This document shows positions 29,960 to 39,292 of a stretch of 64,000 nucleotides of DNA, in pieces. A program made the translations under genes and the position numbers. Position 1 is the first letter of the stretch; each line of letters opens with the position of its first letter. The stretch is from Listeria cornellensis FSL F6-0969. Its GTDB lineage: Bacteria > Bacillota > Bacilli > Lactobacillales > Listeriaceae. The DNA lies in NCBI RefSeq assembly GCF_000525855.1, contig NZ_AODE01000011.1, forward strand, positions 1 through 64,000. The letters are read 5' to 3'. The notes beneath the pieces were generated by a model. That model ran no database searches, was not told the DNA's origin, and saw nothing but the letters and a program-made list of their open reading frames with translations.

Positions 29960-31533
29960 GTTTGAATGGTTTTTTGGGTGAAATTGAAGCGCAATCGGAG
30001 AGTATGGTGGCGTCGTATCATGATATGATAGAGGCAATGGAAGGCTTGATGCGTGCGGTGAATGAGTTCGCGTTTGACCAGGAGTTGCAGGGGAAAACGT
30101 ATGACAGCGCGAAACAGTATTTTGCGGCGACGTATCGACCATTGGCGCAGGGCATGATTTGTTTGTGTGAGGAATTGATACGGCAAAATCAAGCGTTTCC
30201 GCGGCAGTTCCAAGCCGATGTGGCGACGACGGATGTGATAGAAGATGAGATTCGGAATCAGATTCGGCAATTGGATGGGCAGATTCAGGATATCGAAAAG
30301 CTGAGTAATAATGTGGTTGGGATGGCGTTGATTACGCCGATATTTGTGGATTTGAAGCGGAAATTGCAGGAGAAGTTAGAGGCGTTGTATCGGTTTGATG
30401 CGGAAACAGCGACTTCGTTTGATCGTGCAATGGATTTGACGGCGAATATTGTTCGCGGGTTGGCGGAAATCGATAGTGATAAAGCCTTCCAAGCCAAAAC
30501 TGGAACTTTTAATATGATGGGCTTGAATATGGCGTGGCGTTCGGCGTTGCAGAAGCAATGGACGGCGCGAGAAGAAGCGATTGCGAAGTTGGCGAAAGAT
30601 AATGAGACGGCAAGACTTATCAAAGCGGCAGAAGATGGGCCATTACCCGTGATACCAGAAGGCAATGTGGCTGGATTTGTCACGAAAGACGGGAAGCTAG
30701 ATGGGCAAGCGACTTATGAAAATGCGAAATGGCAACAAGCGCATGTGTTGGCAGGGATGAAAAACGCGATTTTCCTCATTGATATGGTAGCACCTATTTT
30801 CGATATCTATCGCTGGAAAACAGGACTTGACCCAATAACACAAGAGAAGCTGAGTCCCTTTGAGCAAAACGAGGCGGCAGCATTCACAGCATTGAACTTC
30901 ATTCCTTTTGGGAAGTTAGGAAAAGCGGCAAAAGCCATCAAAGCATCGACGAGAACGGATGAATTTAAGCTCATATTTGAAGGTGTTGGCGAGATTAAGC
31001 AGGCGGAGAATGCGAGTAAAGCCACGAAAATAGCCAAGTTCATGAAATTAGATAAAATTGAAGTGACATTCAGCCGTAACCCAAATCATGACCCCGCAAA
31101 ATTTGCGAGACAACTAGCAGACCAAGAAAAAGGAATGAACGAGTTGACGGTTAGTGAGTACTTAGCGAATCGGGAGATGTATTTGGCGAAAGGTAGAGCT
31201 TTGGAAGGAAATGTGGCTCAGAAGGCTGCCCGAGAAGAAAACTTTACTCAAAAAGTTAATGAATTAAGAAAAAGTGGCATATCGCTTACAGAGGCTAGGA
31301 AACAAGCTAAGTCATGGATGGATACACAAGCCGCATTGCATAATCCAGACCAAATTGCCGGTGGAAATCCTTTGAATATAGGTGGGCTTGGAGATAGACG
31401 TATTAATTCATCAATTGGAGGCCAGTGGAGGTATCGAATAGATATTGTTGATGAGCAAATAAACCAGATGATAAGTCAAGTACCAAAAGAACAGTGGAAG
31501 GACATTTATTTAAATGTTAGCTTAAAACATTAG
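29956..31533 (+). CDS. LXG-domain polymorphic toxin with C-terminal Ntox15-type (HxxD) nuclease
   Basis: 525 residues. Residues 1 to about 210 are the helical LXG targeting domain (starts SLNGFLGEIEAQSESM; LKRKLQEKLEALYRFD). A middle segment has pre-toxin character (NAIFLIDMVAPIFDIYRWKTGLDP; ALNFIPFGKLGKAAKAIK), and the last about 140 residues are the toxin. HNPDQIAGG at 462-470 matches the HxxDxxxGG catalytic motif of Ntox15/Tde1-type DNases, and GGQWRYRID follows. Such toxins are exported by a type VII system and degrade DNA in competitors. The next gene is a GAD-like/DUF1851 protein, the cognate immunity family of Tde1. The T7SS core genes are not in this window. Confidence 0.85.
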   Translation: MSLNGFLGEIEAQSESMVASYHDMIEAMEGLMRAVNEFAFDQELQGKTYDSAKQYFAATYRPLAQGMICLCEELIRQNQAFPRQFQADVATTDVIEDEIRNQIRQLDGQIQDIEKLSNNVVGMALITPIFVDLKRKLQEKLEALYRFDAETATSFDRAMDLTANIVRGLAEIDSDKAFQAKTGTFNMMGLNMAWRSALQKQWTAREEAIAKLAKDNETARLIKAAEDGPLPVIPEGNVAGFVTKDGKLDGQATYENAKWQQAHVLAGMKNAIFLIDMVAPIFDIYRWKTGLDPITQEKLSPFEQNEAAAFTALNFIPFGKLGKAAKAIKASTRTDEFKLIFEGVGEIKQAENASKATKIAKFMKLDKIEVTFSRNPNHDPAKFARQLADQEKGMNELTVSEYLANREMYLAKGRALEGNVAQKAAREENFTQKVNELRKSGISLTEARKQAKSWMDTQAALHNPDQIAGGNPLNIGGLGDRRINSSIGGQWRYRIDIVDEQINQMISQVPKEQWKDIYLNVSLKH

Positions 31534-31543
31534 GAGGTAGGGC

Positions 31544-32083
31544 ATGAGCGTGTTAGAAGATTTTAAATTGGTTGAAAGAGTTTCTGATGATATTTTGGAA
31601 GAGTATCGTGCTAAGCTACCAGAAGAAATGATTAACTTTTGGACGAAGTATGGATTTGGTATTTTTATGGGAGGCTATTTTAAATCAGTAAATCCAGCAG
31701 AATATAAAGATATTTTAGAGAGCACAAGCGAACGGTATACAGATGGTATCGTCCTATTCGCAACTGGCATGGGTGACTTAATAATATGGTCGGATGGCTA
31801 TGTACGATTGCTTAATTATCGATATGGTATGGTGAAAACTATTTTCTTCTCATTTGAATTCTTTTTTGAAGATACTGCGGACGAGGAATTTCGGATAGCA
31901 GATCTTATGTGGAATCCATATCAAGAAGCTGTAAAAAAACTAGGAACTCCCGCCTACGACGAATGCTTTGGCTATGTTCCAATTCTAGCTCTGGGTGGTT
32001 CAGAGAAAATAGAGAACTTGCAAAAAGTGAAGCTAAGAGAGCATATCCTATTAATTTCAGCCTTGGCAGGGGCTATTGAATAG
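31544..32083 (+). CDS. Tdi1-like immunity protein (GAD-like + DUF1851), copy 1
   Basis: 179 residues, 10 nt after the toxin gene with a TAGGAGGTAGGGC ribosome site. The N-terminal half carries the GAD-like fold (LPEEMINFWTKYGFGIFMGGYFKSVNP), and the C-terminal half the DUF1851 signature (FATGMGDLIIW, YDECFGYVPILALGG, KLREHILLISALAGAIE). This two-domain type neutralises Ntox15/Tde nucleases by direct binding, in T6SS and by inference here. As the first gene after the toxin it is the presumed cognate antidote. Three further intact copies and two fragments follow downstream. Confidence 0.85.
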   Translation: MSVLEDFKLVERVSDDILEEYRAKLPEEMINFWTKYGFGIFMGGYFKSVNPAEYKDILESTSERYTDGIVLFATGMGDLIIWSDGYVRLLNYRYGMVKTIFFSFEFFFEDTADEEFRIADLMWNPYQEAVKKLGTPAYDECFGYVPILALGGSEKIENLQKVKLREHILLISALAGAIE

Positions 32084-32180
32084 AAGGAGTATATTTGTAG
32101 AGAAGATGACGGCGTCAACAATTAGTTGACACATATAAAATGACTATTTAGGTAAATGAAAAAAAAGAGATGCTGGCTAT

Positions 32181-32204
32181 ACTTGTTCCGAAATATGAAC
32201 AAGT
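32181..32204 (+). repeat. Perfect inverted repeat in the leader of reverse transcriptase 1
   Basis: ACTTGTTC (32181-32188) and GAACAAGT (32197-32204) with an 8-nt centre, right before the AAAGGAG ribosome site. A second palindrome, GTCAAC-AATTA-GTTGAC, lies at about 32115-32131 overlapping a TTGACA -35-like element. Either may be an operator, or the first may be an RNA hairpin affecting translation. Confidence 0.55.
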
Positions 32205-32240
32205 TTAAAGGAGTGGTTAATTATATTTATCCTACAAAAT

Positions 32241-33927
32241 TTGTTGAGAAATGACTATTTTCCAGAGGAGCTACCGCCATGTTTTAATTCAGAAGCTTTT
32301 GCCGATAAATATTTAGAGTTAACTGTTGCTTTTGAGAAAAATATGCCACATTCTGAGCCCCTTAGGTTTAGCGGGTTTAAAAATAAGAGTTCTAGAAGGA
32401 AATTTGCAATACCAAATCCTTATCAATATATGTATGCTGCAAAAACTATAGTGGATAATTCTAATGAGATATTTGCTATCTTCAACGAAAATAAAAATTC
32501 GTTAACGGTGCCAATTGAAAAAGCGCCTGAGAATCATATTGTGTACTCTAAAAGAGGTAGCAAATTATCTGATACAAAAGAATCAGTTAGAAAAATATAT
32601 AGGAATAATCTATATGAGATAAGGGTAGACATACAATCATTTTTTGATAGTATATATACTCATAGTATTGCATGGGCTATCCACACAAGAGCATTTGCGA
32701 AGAAGAATAAAGGAAATAAAAGCGCTTTTAGGAAATAAACTTGATAATAGTGTTCAACTTTTAAATAGTCTGCAGACCAATGGTATATTAACTGGTAATG
32801 CTATATCTAGAATTGTCTCAGAGATTATTCTTTGTGCGGTAGATAAAGAGATTATTGCTAGAATTCCAGATATTAAATATCTTCGATTTGTAGATGACTA
32901 TTTTATTTTTGTACAAGATAGGTCTCAAGTTGATGGTATAATTTCATGTTTTCAACAGGAGCTAGCGAGATATGAGCTAATTATAAATGAGAATAAGGTT
33001 AATGTACTAGAAAGTCCCTTTGTATTTGGAAATGCATGGGTTGAACAAATGAAAGTGTTTGTTTCGTTAAATCCAATGATTTTATTAGAAAAAACTGTTA
33101 TAGAATATCATGAATATAAAGACATAGCTATACTTAAATACGGATTGAAAATTATTAGGACGATGAAATTTACAAAAAAAGAATGGAGAAACATAGAGCC
33201 TATAATAATAAATATTCTTGTGAAATTTCCAAATCTCGCAAGCATTATAACTCTGATTATAAAAAATAATGAAAATCATATCGATCGTATTTTACTGAAA
33301 AATTCCATATACACTATTATTGATATTCACCTGAAATTAAATAATGATGAGGAAATCATCTGGGCAGTGTGGTTAGCAAAAACCTTTAATATCTCTCTAT
33401 CACTAGGATATATCAAGAAATTGCTGGTTTCAGAAAATTGGCTAGCAATAATTATTATCTTAGATATGGTCTCGAAAAGAAAAAAAGAGAAAGGTGTACG
33501 AGATTTAATTGTGAAATTTAGAAATAGAATAAAAGAGGAATATTTTTCGGATGGAGATTCGGAAAAAAATATGTACTCTGAAATTTGGTTGATCGCATAT
33601 GAATCTGACAAAAATAAATGGCTGAATACTGGAGGTAATGAATTAGACCAGTTTGTTGAGGCTAGGAAAAATGGATTTTTCAAACAGCTGAAGAATAAGT
33701 CAGTAGACTTTTATAAGAGTGACTATGAATATGATCTAATACAAAGTGCGAACTATAAAAATAATATTTATGTGACATATAGAGAATTAATTGAAATTCT
33801 AGGGAATTTCAAGGAGAGCATTCTTGAAAATAAGCTGGATATACTTGATGAAAGTGAATACGAGAAATATTTGGAAGAAGTTTATGAATTAGCGAGAGAG
33901 CACATTAGCAGTCTAGATAACTATTAA
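32241..33927 (+). CDS. UG/Abi-group reverse transcriptase with helical C-terminal domain, one frameshift
   Basis: About 561 residues if started at TTG 32241. Early FPEELPPCF is common in defence RTs. Palm motifs: VDIQSFFDSIYTHSIAWA (first Asp), TNGILTGNAISRIVSEI, and the catalytic YLRFVDDYFIF. The C-terminal about 300 residues are helical repeats, as in AbiA/AbiK-type RTs that abort phage infection. A +1 shift lies near 32712-32724 (GGAAATAAAAGCGC); removing one A gives GNKALLGNKL. Start uncertain: AAAGGAG at 32207-32213 is best spaced from ATT/ATA at 32220-32223, non-standard codons in the same frame. No maturase or endonuclease domain, so not a group II intron. Confidence 0.8.
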
Positions 33928-34061
33928 CTCAATTTAGGTCTGTTTAAGACTATAAAATTTTTTTCATAGACAGATATAATAATTCAAGAGCAATAGTAGC
34001 AATGGGGATTTGTCACGGGGGAGTTCAAAGAACCTGTCATGATAACAAAGGAGGTTTCTTA

Positions 34062-34605
34062 ATGGATAAAATATTCGATGGTTTTTCAATTGAAGCATCT
34101 GTACCAGAAGCTTTAATTATTAAATATAAAGATCGAGTTCCAGAAGAGATACTGGAAGCATGGCAAAATTATGGTTTCGGGACTTTAATGGATGGTTATT
34201 TGAAGTTAGTAAATCCACAAGAGTATGAAGAAATTTTAGAAGAAAGTAGCGAAAGATATAAGGATAGTGTAGTCTTGTTTACAACCGCGATGGGAGATAT
34301 TCTGATTTGGTCAGATGGTTATGTCAGATTACTTAATTATCGGTATGGAATAGTCAAAACAATCATGTCTAAATTCAAATTCTTTTTCCAGAGTCTTGAA
34401 TCAGAAAAATTCAAAAGTGACTATCTTATGTGGAAACCATACCAAGAAGCAGTTAAAAAAACTGGGAACACCTGCTTATGATGAATGCTTCGGTTACGTC
34501 CCACTTTTAGCTTTAGGTGGTGCAGAAAAAGTGGAGAACTTGCAAAAAGTGAAGTTAAAAGAGCATATTCTTTTGATTTCAGCACTAGTAGGAACAATTG
34601 AATAA
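34062..34605 (+). CDS. Tdi1-like immunity protein, copy 2, one frameshift
   Basis: 180 residues when corrected. Starts at ATG 34062 after AAAGGAGG. Same two-domain plan as copy 1: VPEEILEAWQNYGFGTLMDGYLKLVNP, TTAMGDILIWSDGYVRLLNYRYG, then GTPAYDECFGYVPLLALGG and KEHILLISALVGTIE. An A7 run at 34455-34461 should be A6. It sits right after the reverse transcriptase gene and overlaps copy 3. Copies 1 and 2 share WSDGYVRLLNYRYG exactly, so they are close relatives. Possibly immunity to a rival strain's variant toxin. Confidence 0.8.
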
Positions 34606-35143
34606 AAGTACGAATGACTTTATCCACGTAAATAAGATGGCGGAAGAAGTATGTCAGAAATATAGTGGTAAAATACCGGATGAACTATTGAGTGTTTGGC
34701 GAGATGATGGAACAGGTACTCTTTTAAGCGGTTACCTTAAGATAATTAACCCGGATGATTTTCAAGATATCTTAGAAGAAAGCTATTTTAGAAGTGATGT
34801 ATCTATACCTATTTTCGCTACAAGCATGGGTGATATTATTACATGGGAGGAAAATAGATATTTAAGAAAGCTCAATTATAGAATGGGAGTTTTTGAAGGA
34901 GTATCAGCAGGGTTTGAGTTTTTCTTTTCCGATTTAGAAAGTGACTATTTTAAAGAGAAATACTTGGATTTCCCAATATATCAAGAGGCTGCAAATGCTT
35001 TAGGAGAGCCTGCTTATGATGAATGTTTTGGATATGTTCCGTTGCTAGCTCTTGGAGGGAGTGACAAAGTTGAGAATTTGAAAAAGGTAAAGCTTAAAGA
35101 GCATATTCTTTTGATAACAGCTTTGACAGGAGCAATTGAATAA
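34598..35143 (+). CDS. Tdi1-like immunity protein, copy 3
   Basis: 181 residues, unbroken. Starts at TTG 34598, overlapping the stop of copy 2, so coupled translation is likely. A later ATG (34637) would cut off the N-terminus relative to the other copies. Signature segments: IPDELLSVWRDDGTGTLLSGYLKIINP, FATSMGDIITW, YDECFGYVPLLALGG, KEHILLITALTGAIE. More diverged than copy 2 in the GAD-like half, while the DUF1851 tail is nearly the same, suggesting recombination or selection on the toxin-facing half. Confidence 0.85.
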   Translation: MNKSTNDFIHVNKMAEEVCQKYSGKIPDELLSVWRDDGTGTLLSGYLKIINPDDFQDILEESYFRSDVSIPIFATSMGDIITWEENRYLRKLNYRMGVFEGVSAGFEFFFSDLESDYFKEKYLDFPIYQEAANALGEPAYDECFGYVPLLALGGSDKVENLKKVKLKEHILLITALTGAIE

Positions 35144-35171
35144 ACGAAATATGCAGGGAGAAACTAATAAA

Positions 35172-35645
35172 ATGTTGATTCAAAAAGATACACTAGTTTT
35201 TCCATTGCCGACGGAAGAGTTATTTAAAAGAAAAGAAGGATTTTGGAGAGTAAGCTTACCTATCGATTTTGTTGAATTTTTAAAAGAGAATAACGGTGGT
35301 ATTCCAGTAGATGGAGCGTTCGTTTGCAATAATCATGAATACATTATTGACAGGTTTTTATGTTTACTAGATGTGCCTAAGGACAATGAATTTGGAATAT
35401 ATGATATGGATGTGACACTGGCACAGTTGGAAGATAGGTTGACAGATAATGAGGAGCTAATTAGTGCGGATATTCTTCCCATTGCTGTTTTGTTTGCTGG
35501 AGATTTTCTGTGTTTGGATTTCAGAGAGAATAGAGAAAAGCCTGTAGTATGTGTGTGGAACCACGAAGAGTCAAGCGAATTAGATCCAGAGACCTATTTT
35601 GTAGCAAATACGTTTGAAGAGTTTCTGAATCTAGGTAAAGGATAA
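35172..35645 (+). CDS. SMI1/KNR4 (SUKH) family immunity protein
   Basis: 157 residues. The SUKH fold is indicated by VSLPIDFVEFLKENNGGIPV, the central DRFLCLLDVP, LPIAVLFAGDFLCLDFRE, VCVWNHEESSE and the C-terminal FVANTFEEFLNL. SUKH proteins are immunity factors for many nuclease-type toxins. AGGGAG lies 11 nt before ATG 35172; another ATG at 35151 is possible. It sits between Tdi1-like copies 3 and 4 with short gaps, so the array is probably one transcript. A fragment of a second SUKH copy lies at about 36243. Confidence 0.8.
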   Translation: MLIQKDTLVFPLPTEELFKRKEGFWRVSLPIDFVEFLKENNGGIPVDGAFVCNNHEYIIDRFLCLLDVPKDNEFGIYDMDVTLAQLEDRLTDNEELISADILPIAVLFAGDFLCLDFRENREKPVVCVWNHEESSELDPETYFVANTFEEFLNLGKG

Positions 35646-35686
35646 TAATCGAGCACTGCTGGCTGAAGGGATTTTGGGAGATATTT

Positions 35687-36221
35687 ATGAAGACATACAA
35701 AACAGAAATGAAGATGCCGGATGATACAATTAAAGAATACGAGAACCTAGTGCCACAGAAAGTAATATCTATTTGGAATGAGTATGGTATAGGTTCAACA
35801 CTTGATGGGTATCTGAAAGTGATTGATCCAAAGGAATTTAACGATATACTTGAAGAATCCTACGTTCGGTATGACTCTGCTATTCCTCTATTTACTACTG
35901 CGATGGGAGATATTATTGTATGGGAAAAGAATAAATATTTGAACCACCTAAATTTTCGCCGGGGTATAGTGAAAGTCATTGAGTCGGGATTCGAATTCTT
36001 TTTAGAAGATGTAGAGGATGAGGACTTTTTAACAGAAGAATTAGATTGGATTCCATATAAGGAAGCACAAAAAAAAACTAGGAACTCCCACTCATGACGA
36101 ATGCTTTGGTTATGTGCCAATCCTAGCTTTAGGTGGTTCAGAAAAAGTGGGGAATTTGCAAAAGGTGAAGCTGAAAGAGCATGTTCTCTTAATTTCAGCT
36201 TTAGCAGGGGCTGTTGAATAG
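35687..36221 (+). CDS. Tdi1-like immunity protein, copy 4, one frameshift
   Basis: 177 residues when corrected. Starts ATG 35687 (GGGAG ribosome site), with VPQKVISIWNEYGIGSTLDGYLKVIDP, FTTAMGDIIVW and a diverged middle. An A9 run at 36069-36077 must be A8 to continue into GTPTHDECFGYVPILALGG and KEHVLLISALAGAVE, ending TAG 36219-36221. One residue differs in the otherwise invariant tail block (THDECFG for AYDECFG). Followed directly by a SUKH remnant, repeating the copy 3 plus SUKH order, so a two-gene unit was duplicated. Confidence 0.8.
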
Positions 36222-36242
36222 ATAGCGTATAAACAGAAATCA

Positions 36243-36330
36243 AAACGCTGATTCAAAAAGACATAGCTCTTTCGATTTCTATAAAAGAATATCAGTTTTA
36301 GAGAGAAAAGTGTCCTACAGATTTTCTTCA
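36243..36330 (+). pseudogene. 5' remnant of a second SUKH gene
   Basis: CTGATTCAAAAAGACATAG and the following bases align with the start of the intact SUKH gene at 35172 (TTGATTCAAAAAGATACACTAG), with similar spacing to AGATTTT...TTCATT. There is no start codon and the frame is broken. Decayed copy left from duplication of the immunity pair. Confidence 0.55.
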
Positions 36331-36382
36331 TTCTGACGAGAGTAACACTAAACATCGATAAAACGAATATGTAAAGATATAG

Positions 36383-36412
36383 TTGACAAAATAATCAATA
36401 ATATGCCATACT
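36383..36412 (+). promoter_or_regulatory. Candidate sigma-A promoter upstream of reverse transcriptase 2
   Basis: TTGACA at 36383-36388, an 18-nt spacer, CATACT at 36407-36412 (4 of 6 for TATAAT). Predicted start near 36419, at the foot of a hairpin and about 360 nt before the RT gene. Confidence 0.45.
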
Positions 36413-36418
36413 TAATTA

Positions 36419-36775
36419 TACTCTCCAAATTGGTGGAAGAGGGATAATGTTTGAACCTGTCCACAATTTTGATTGGTTGCACCTGACTGATTAGGATATA
36501 GTAAATGGTAACAACTAAGAACGTACTTACTTCTTCCCATTCACAACAGATACAAAGGTGAGCAAACTGACTAGATATATTCATTAAGAATCCTTCCCTT
36601 TGAGTAGACAGTAAATCTATAATAACATTATAGCATATTGGTTTATTACTCCAGTCGACAGGCATATCAACGCCATATTGCCTTAATCGTAATGGCATCC
36701 GAGTGCAGAGAAGCAGTCTTACAAGGGCTGGATTGTTGCTTCGCCTGCTCCAAAAAAATTAAAAGGTAGGTTATT
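36419..36775 (+). ncRNA. Candidate structured non-coding RNA paired with reverse transcriptase 2
   Basis: About 360 nt with no coding sequence on the plus strand, between a promoter candidate and the RT start. Visible hairpins: CTCTCCA/TGGAAGAG (36421-36441), GCCAT/ATGGC (36672-36696), and a nested stem at 36701-36750 made of GAG/CTC, CAG/CTG and GAAGCA/TGCTTC around a 21-nt loop. This is the position and size expected for the template or scaffold RNA of DRT-type systems. Inference from layout and hand folding only. Confidence 0.45.
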
Positions 36776-36778
36776 TAC

Positions 36779-38141
36779 ATGGTGGAATTTAAATCTAAAA
36801 AATACCTACATTTTGACAATAGCATGGAATATGATGATGTAAAGAACTATGTTGAAAATCCTAAAAAGATTCAAATGCATAGTTTTTTTCCATTGATTCA
36901 ATATGTAAATAGTTTTGATAAATACGAGCAAGAAGATAAGACAATAGAGCGAAAGGAGCGTCCTATTAAGACGAAATCAAGAACCATAATGTATGCAAGC
37001 CATCTAGACAGTTATATATATACCTTTTATGGCAGGCGTTTAAATGCATTATATAATACTTGTGCTATAAAAAATGGGATTGATGATTGTGCTATAGCGT
37101 ACAGAGATAATAAATCTAGTAAGTGTAATATAGATTTTGCAGCAGAATTGATACATAATATTTGTGAAATGGAAGAGAGTTTTATAATGGTAGGAGATTA
37201 TAAAACCTTTTTTGATACCTTGGATCATGCTAATTTGAAGACTAGAATGAAGGAGACTTTAGTTACTGATGAACTTGATCTTGATTGGTATCAGATTTAT
37301 AAATCAGTTACAAAGTATAGGTATATAGAGAAAAGTTTGCTAAATGAAAAAATTGGTACGGATGGAGAAATTAAGGAATTTATAAAAAATAGGATTAGGT
37401 CGCGTTTGGAGAATGGGGTTAAAGAAAGGGTAAAGTGGAGTTATTTTCAAACGTATAAAGAGGTTCGCGAATTTATTGAGAAGAATGGGGTTAAATACAA
37501 CCAACAAAAATTTGGAATTCCTCAAGGAACGCCTATAAGCGCCGTCTTTGCAAATGTTTATATGATTGATTTAGATAAGAAGATTCAGGAGTTGGTTATG
37601 AATAATCATGGAATATACAGAAGATATTCGGATGATTTTATTATTGCTATTCCTAAAAAATCCTTAGCGACAGTCGAAGATTTTAAGTTTGTTCAGTCAG
37701 AAATTATTGATTTGATAAATGAATCGGGTCTAACGCTACAAGCAGATAAGACAAAAGTATATGAATTTTGTAACAAAGAAATTTATGATTTAGAAATTAA
37801 TAAGAGGGCATCTATTGATTACCTTGGTTTCGTTTTTGATGGAAAAAATGTATTAATGAGACAGAAAAGCCCATATAAATTTTATAGAAAAGCATACCAG
37901 CTAATTGAAATAGCGAAAAATAAATCACGAGCTAAGGGTTTAAAAAAAACTAGTATATAAAAGTACCATATACAGCTTATATTCTGATAGAGGGATTCGA
38001 CGAAAACCACATGGGAACTTTATAACTTATGCTCAAAGAGCACAAAAGACTTTTGATAGAGTATGTGATACTAATAATCTTATGATGAATCAAATAAGGC
38101 ATCGGGAAAAGAAAATACGCAACAAAATGAAGATGAAGTAA
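36779..38141 (+). CDS. Defence-type reverse transcriptase 2 (UG group), one frameshift
   Basis: 453 residues when corrected. RT palm motifs: KTKSRTIMYASHLDSYIY, VGDYKTFFDTLDHANLKTR (first catalytic Asp), FGIPQGTPISAVFANVYM, and YRRYSDDF (catalytic, about 283-287), then SIDYLGFVFDG. It is not a close paralogue of RT1 (YSDD against FVDD, and no helical-repeat tail). No maturase X or HNH domain. An A8 run at 37942-37949 should be A7. The restored tail (KKLVYKSTIYSLYSDRGIRR ... KKIRNKMKMK, stop 38139-38141) is very basic, consistent with RNA binding. The upstream non-coding region suggests a DRT2- or DRT9-like RNA-guided system; class not settled. Confidence 0.8.
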
Positions 38142-38224
38142 TGGTACTAAATGTTTGGATATTTTTGGTTGGCAGTTAATTAATGATGTTAGTGAGTGTG
38201 CCACGCGTTGTATATTACTTTTTA

Positions 38225-38393
38225 GAAATGAGATCCATATCGAAAAGCTACACAAATATTAGAAGCGCTTGCCTAGGACGGGTTTTTAGGCTACTTTCCA
38301 TTGCTAGCATTAGAGAATTGAAAAAATTAAGAGTTTGAAGCAGATGAAATTGCATATTCTTTTGATAATAACTTTAGTAGGGGTATTGGATGA
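38225..38393 (+). pseudogene. 3' fragment of a Tdi1-like immunity gene (remnant 5)
   Basis: ATCCATATC...GCGCTTG, then CATTGCTAGCATTAG, GAATTGAAAAAATTAAG and GCATATTCTTTTGATAATAAC match, with gaps, the last third of copy 3 (YVPLLALGG ... LKEHILLITAL). Frame lost by small deletions. Real decay, not a single-base run error. Confidence 0.7.
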
Positions 38394-38423
38394 ATGCAGG
38401 TTAAAAGTATAAAGGAGGTTTAT

Positions 38424-39253
38424 ATGGATAGAGAGAAATATCAGTTGAAGATAAATGATGTTAAAAAGAAAGCTGGTTTTTATCAAGGAATTTCCATTTT
38501 TTTTTGGATGATGGACATCGGCATATTAACATTAGTATGGTGCCGTATGATGAAGATAGTGAGATACTTACTCGATTAAATGATTTAGATTCATGGCTAA
38601 AGAGTATAAATCAATTAATTAAGGATATACATCTAGCTTCAAATTTTGTAATAGACCCATTGGAAAATGATGAGTTGTGGGATTTATTAGATACTGATAA
38701 CAGCTATGTAGAGAGAGAAATAAATCTAGTGATAATTTATCATTTTGAAAATTTGTTGTATCGAACAGTGACTTTATGGGATTTATTGGCGCAATTTATT
38801 AATAGATATTATTGTTTAGGGACTAATATGAGAAAAGTAACTTTTAAAAATACTATAGAAAATAGTAGGTTGGAAGGCACAATTGATAGTAAGTTAAAAG
38901 AAATTAAAGATATTATAACCCAGTACACACTAAGCGATGCTTCCGATGAGGCAATTATGACTATTAAATTGCTTGACTTTGAGTTGAAGATACCATCTGG
39001 GATACATGCTAAGATTAGAAAGATGAGAAATAATTTTACACATAAATTAAATGATTCGAGAGTAACTGATATTTATAATGGCGCTCACTCCGAAGAATTT
39101 GAATTTCATGTGGATCAACCACCACTAGATAATTTAAATGAAGTTTTGACTGATTTTGTGATGGCTGTTAATTTTTTGAGAATTGTTATAGATGATGTTA
39201 GAAGTGAGCAAAAAATTAGCCGATTTTTAAGTAAGTATCATCTTCATCAATAG
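38424..39253 (+). CDS. HEPN-like helical protein (Cthe_2314-type?), one frameshift
   Basis: About 276 residues when corrected. Starts ATG 38424 after AAAGGAGG. Mostly helical; near residue 200 it has KIRKMRNNFTHKL, containing RNNFTH, which fits the Rx4-6H active motif of HEPN RNases. Nearby IVIYHFENLLYRTVTLWDLL also suits the HEPN bundle. The T9 run at 38497-38505 must change by -2 or +1 to join FYQGISIFF to LDDGHRHIN, the only shift here not explained by one extra base. HEPN proteins are frequent RNase effectors in defence and toxin systems; its place next to an RT fits. Could also be a non-catalytic relative. Confidence 0.6.
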
Positions 39254-39292
39254 AGATTACAAGTGAAAGAGTCACAGAGGAGATTGACCTTT

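Noticed and set aside
29140..30270. Several minus-strand open frames opposite the LXG operon
   Set aside because: No ribosome sites or family signatures, and they lie opposite three genes with clear T7SS features.
32181..32204. LexA/SOS box before RT1
   Set aside because: The arms read GTTC...GAAC with an 8-nt centre, the opposite polarity and spacing to the Gram-positive GAAC-N4-GTTC box.
32241..38141. Group II intron or retron for the two RT genes
   Set aside because: No maturase or HNH domain, no intron domain V-like hairpin seen, and no clear msr-msd inverted pair; UG/Abi-type RTs fit better.
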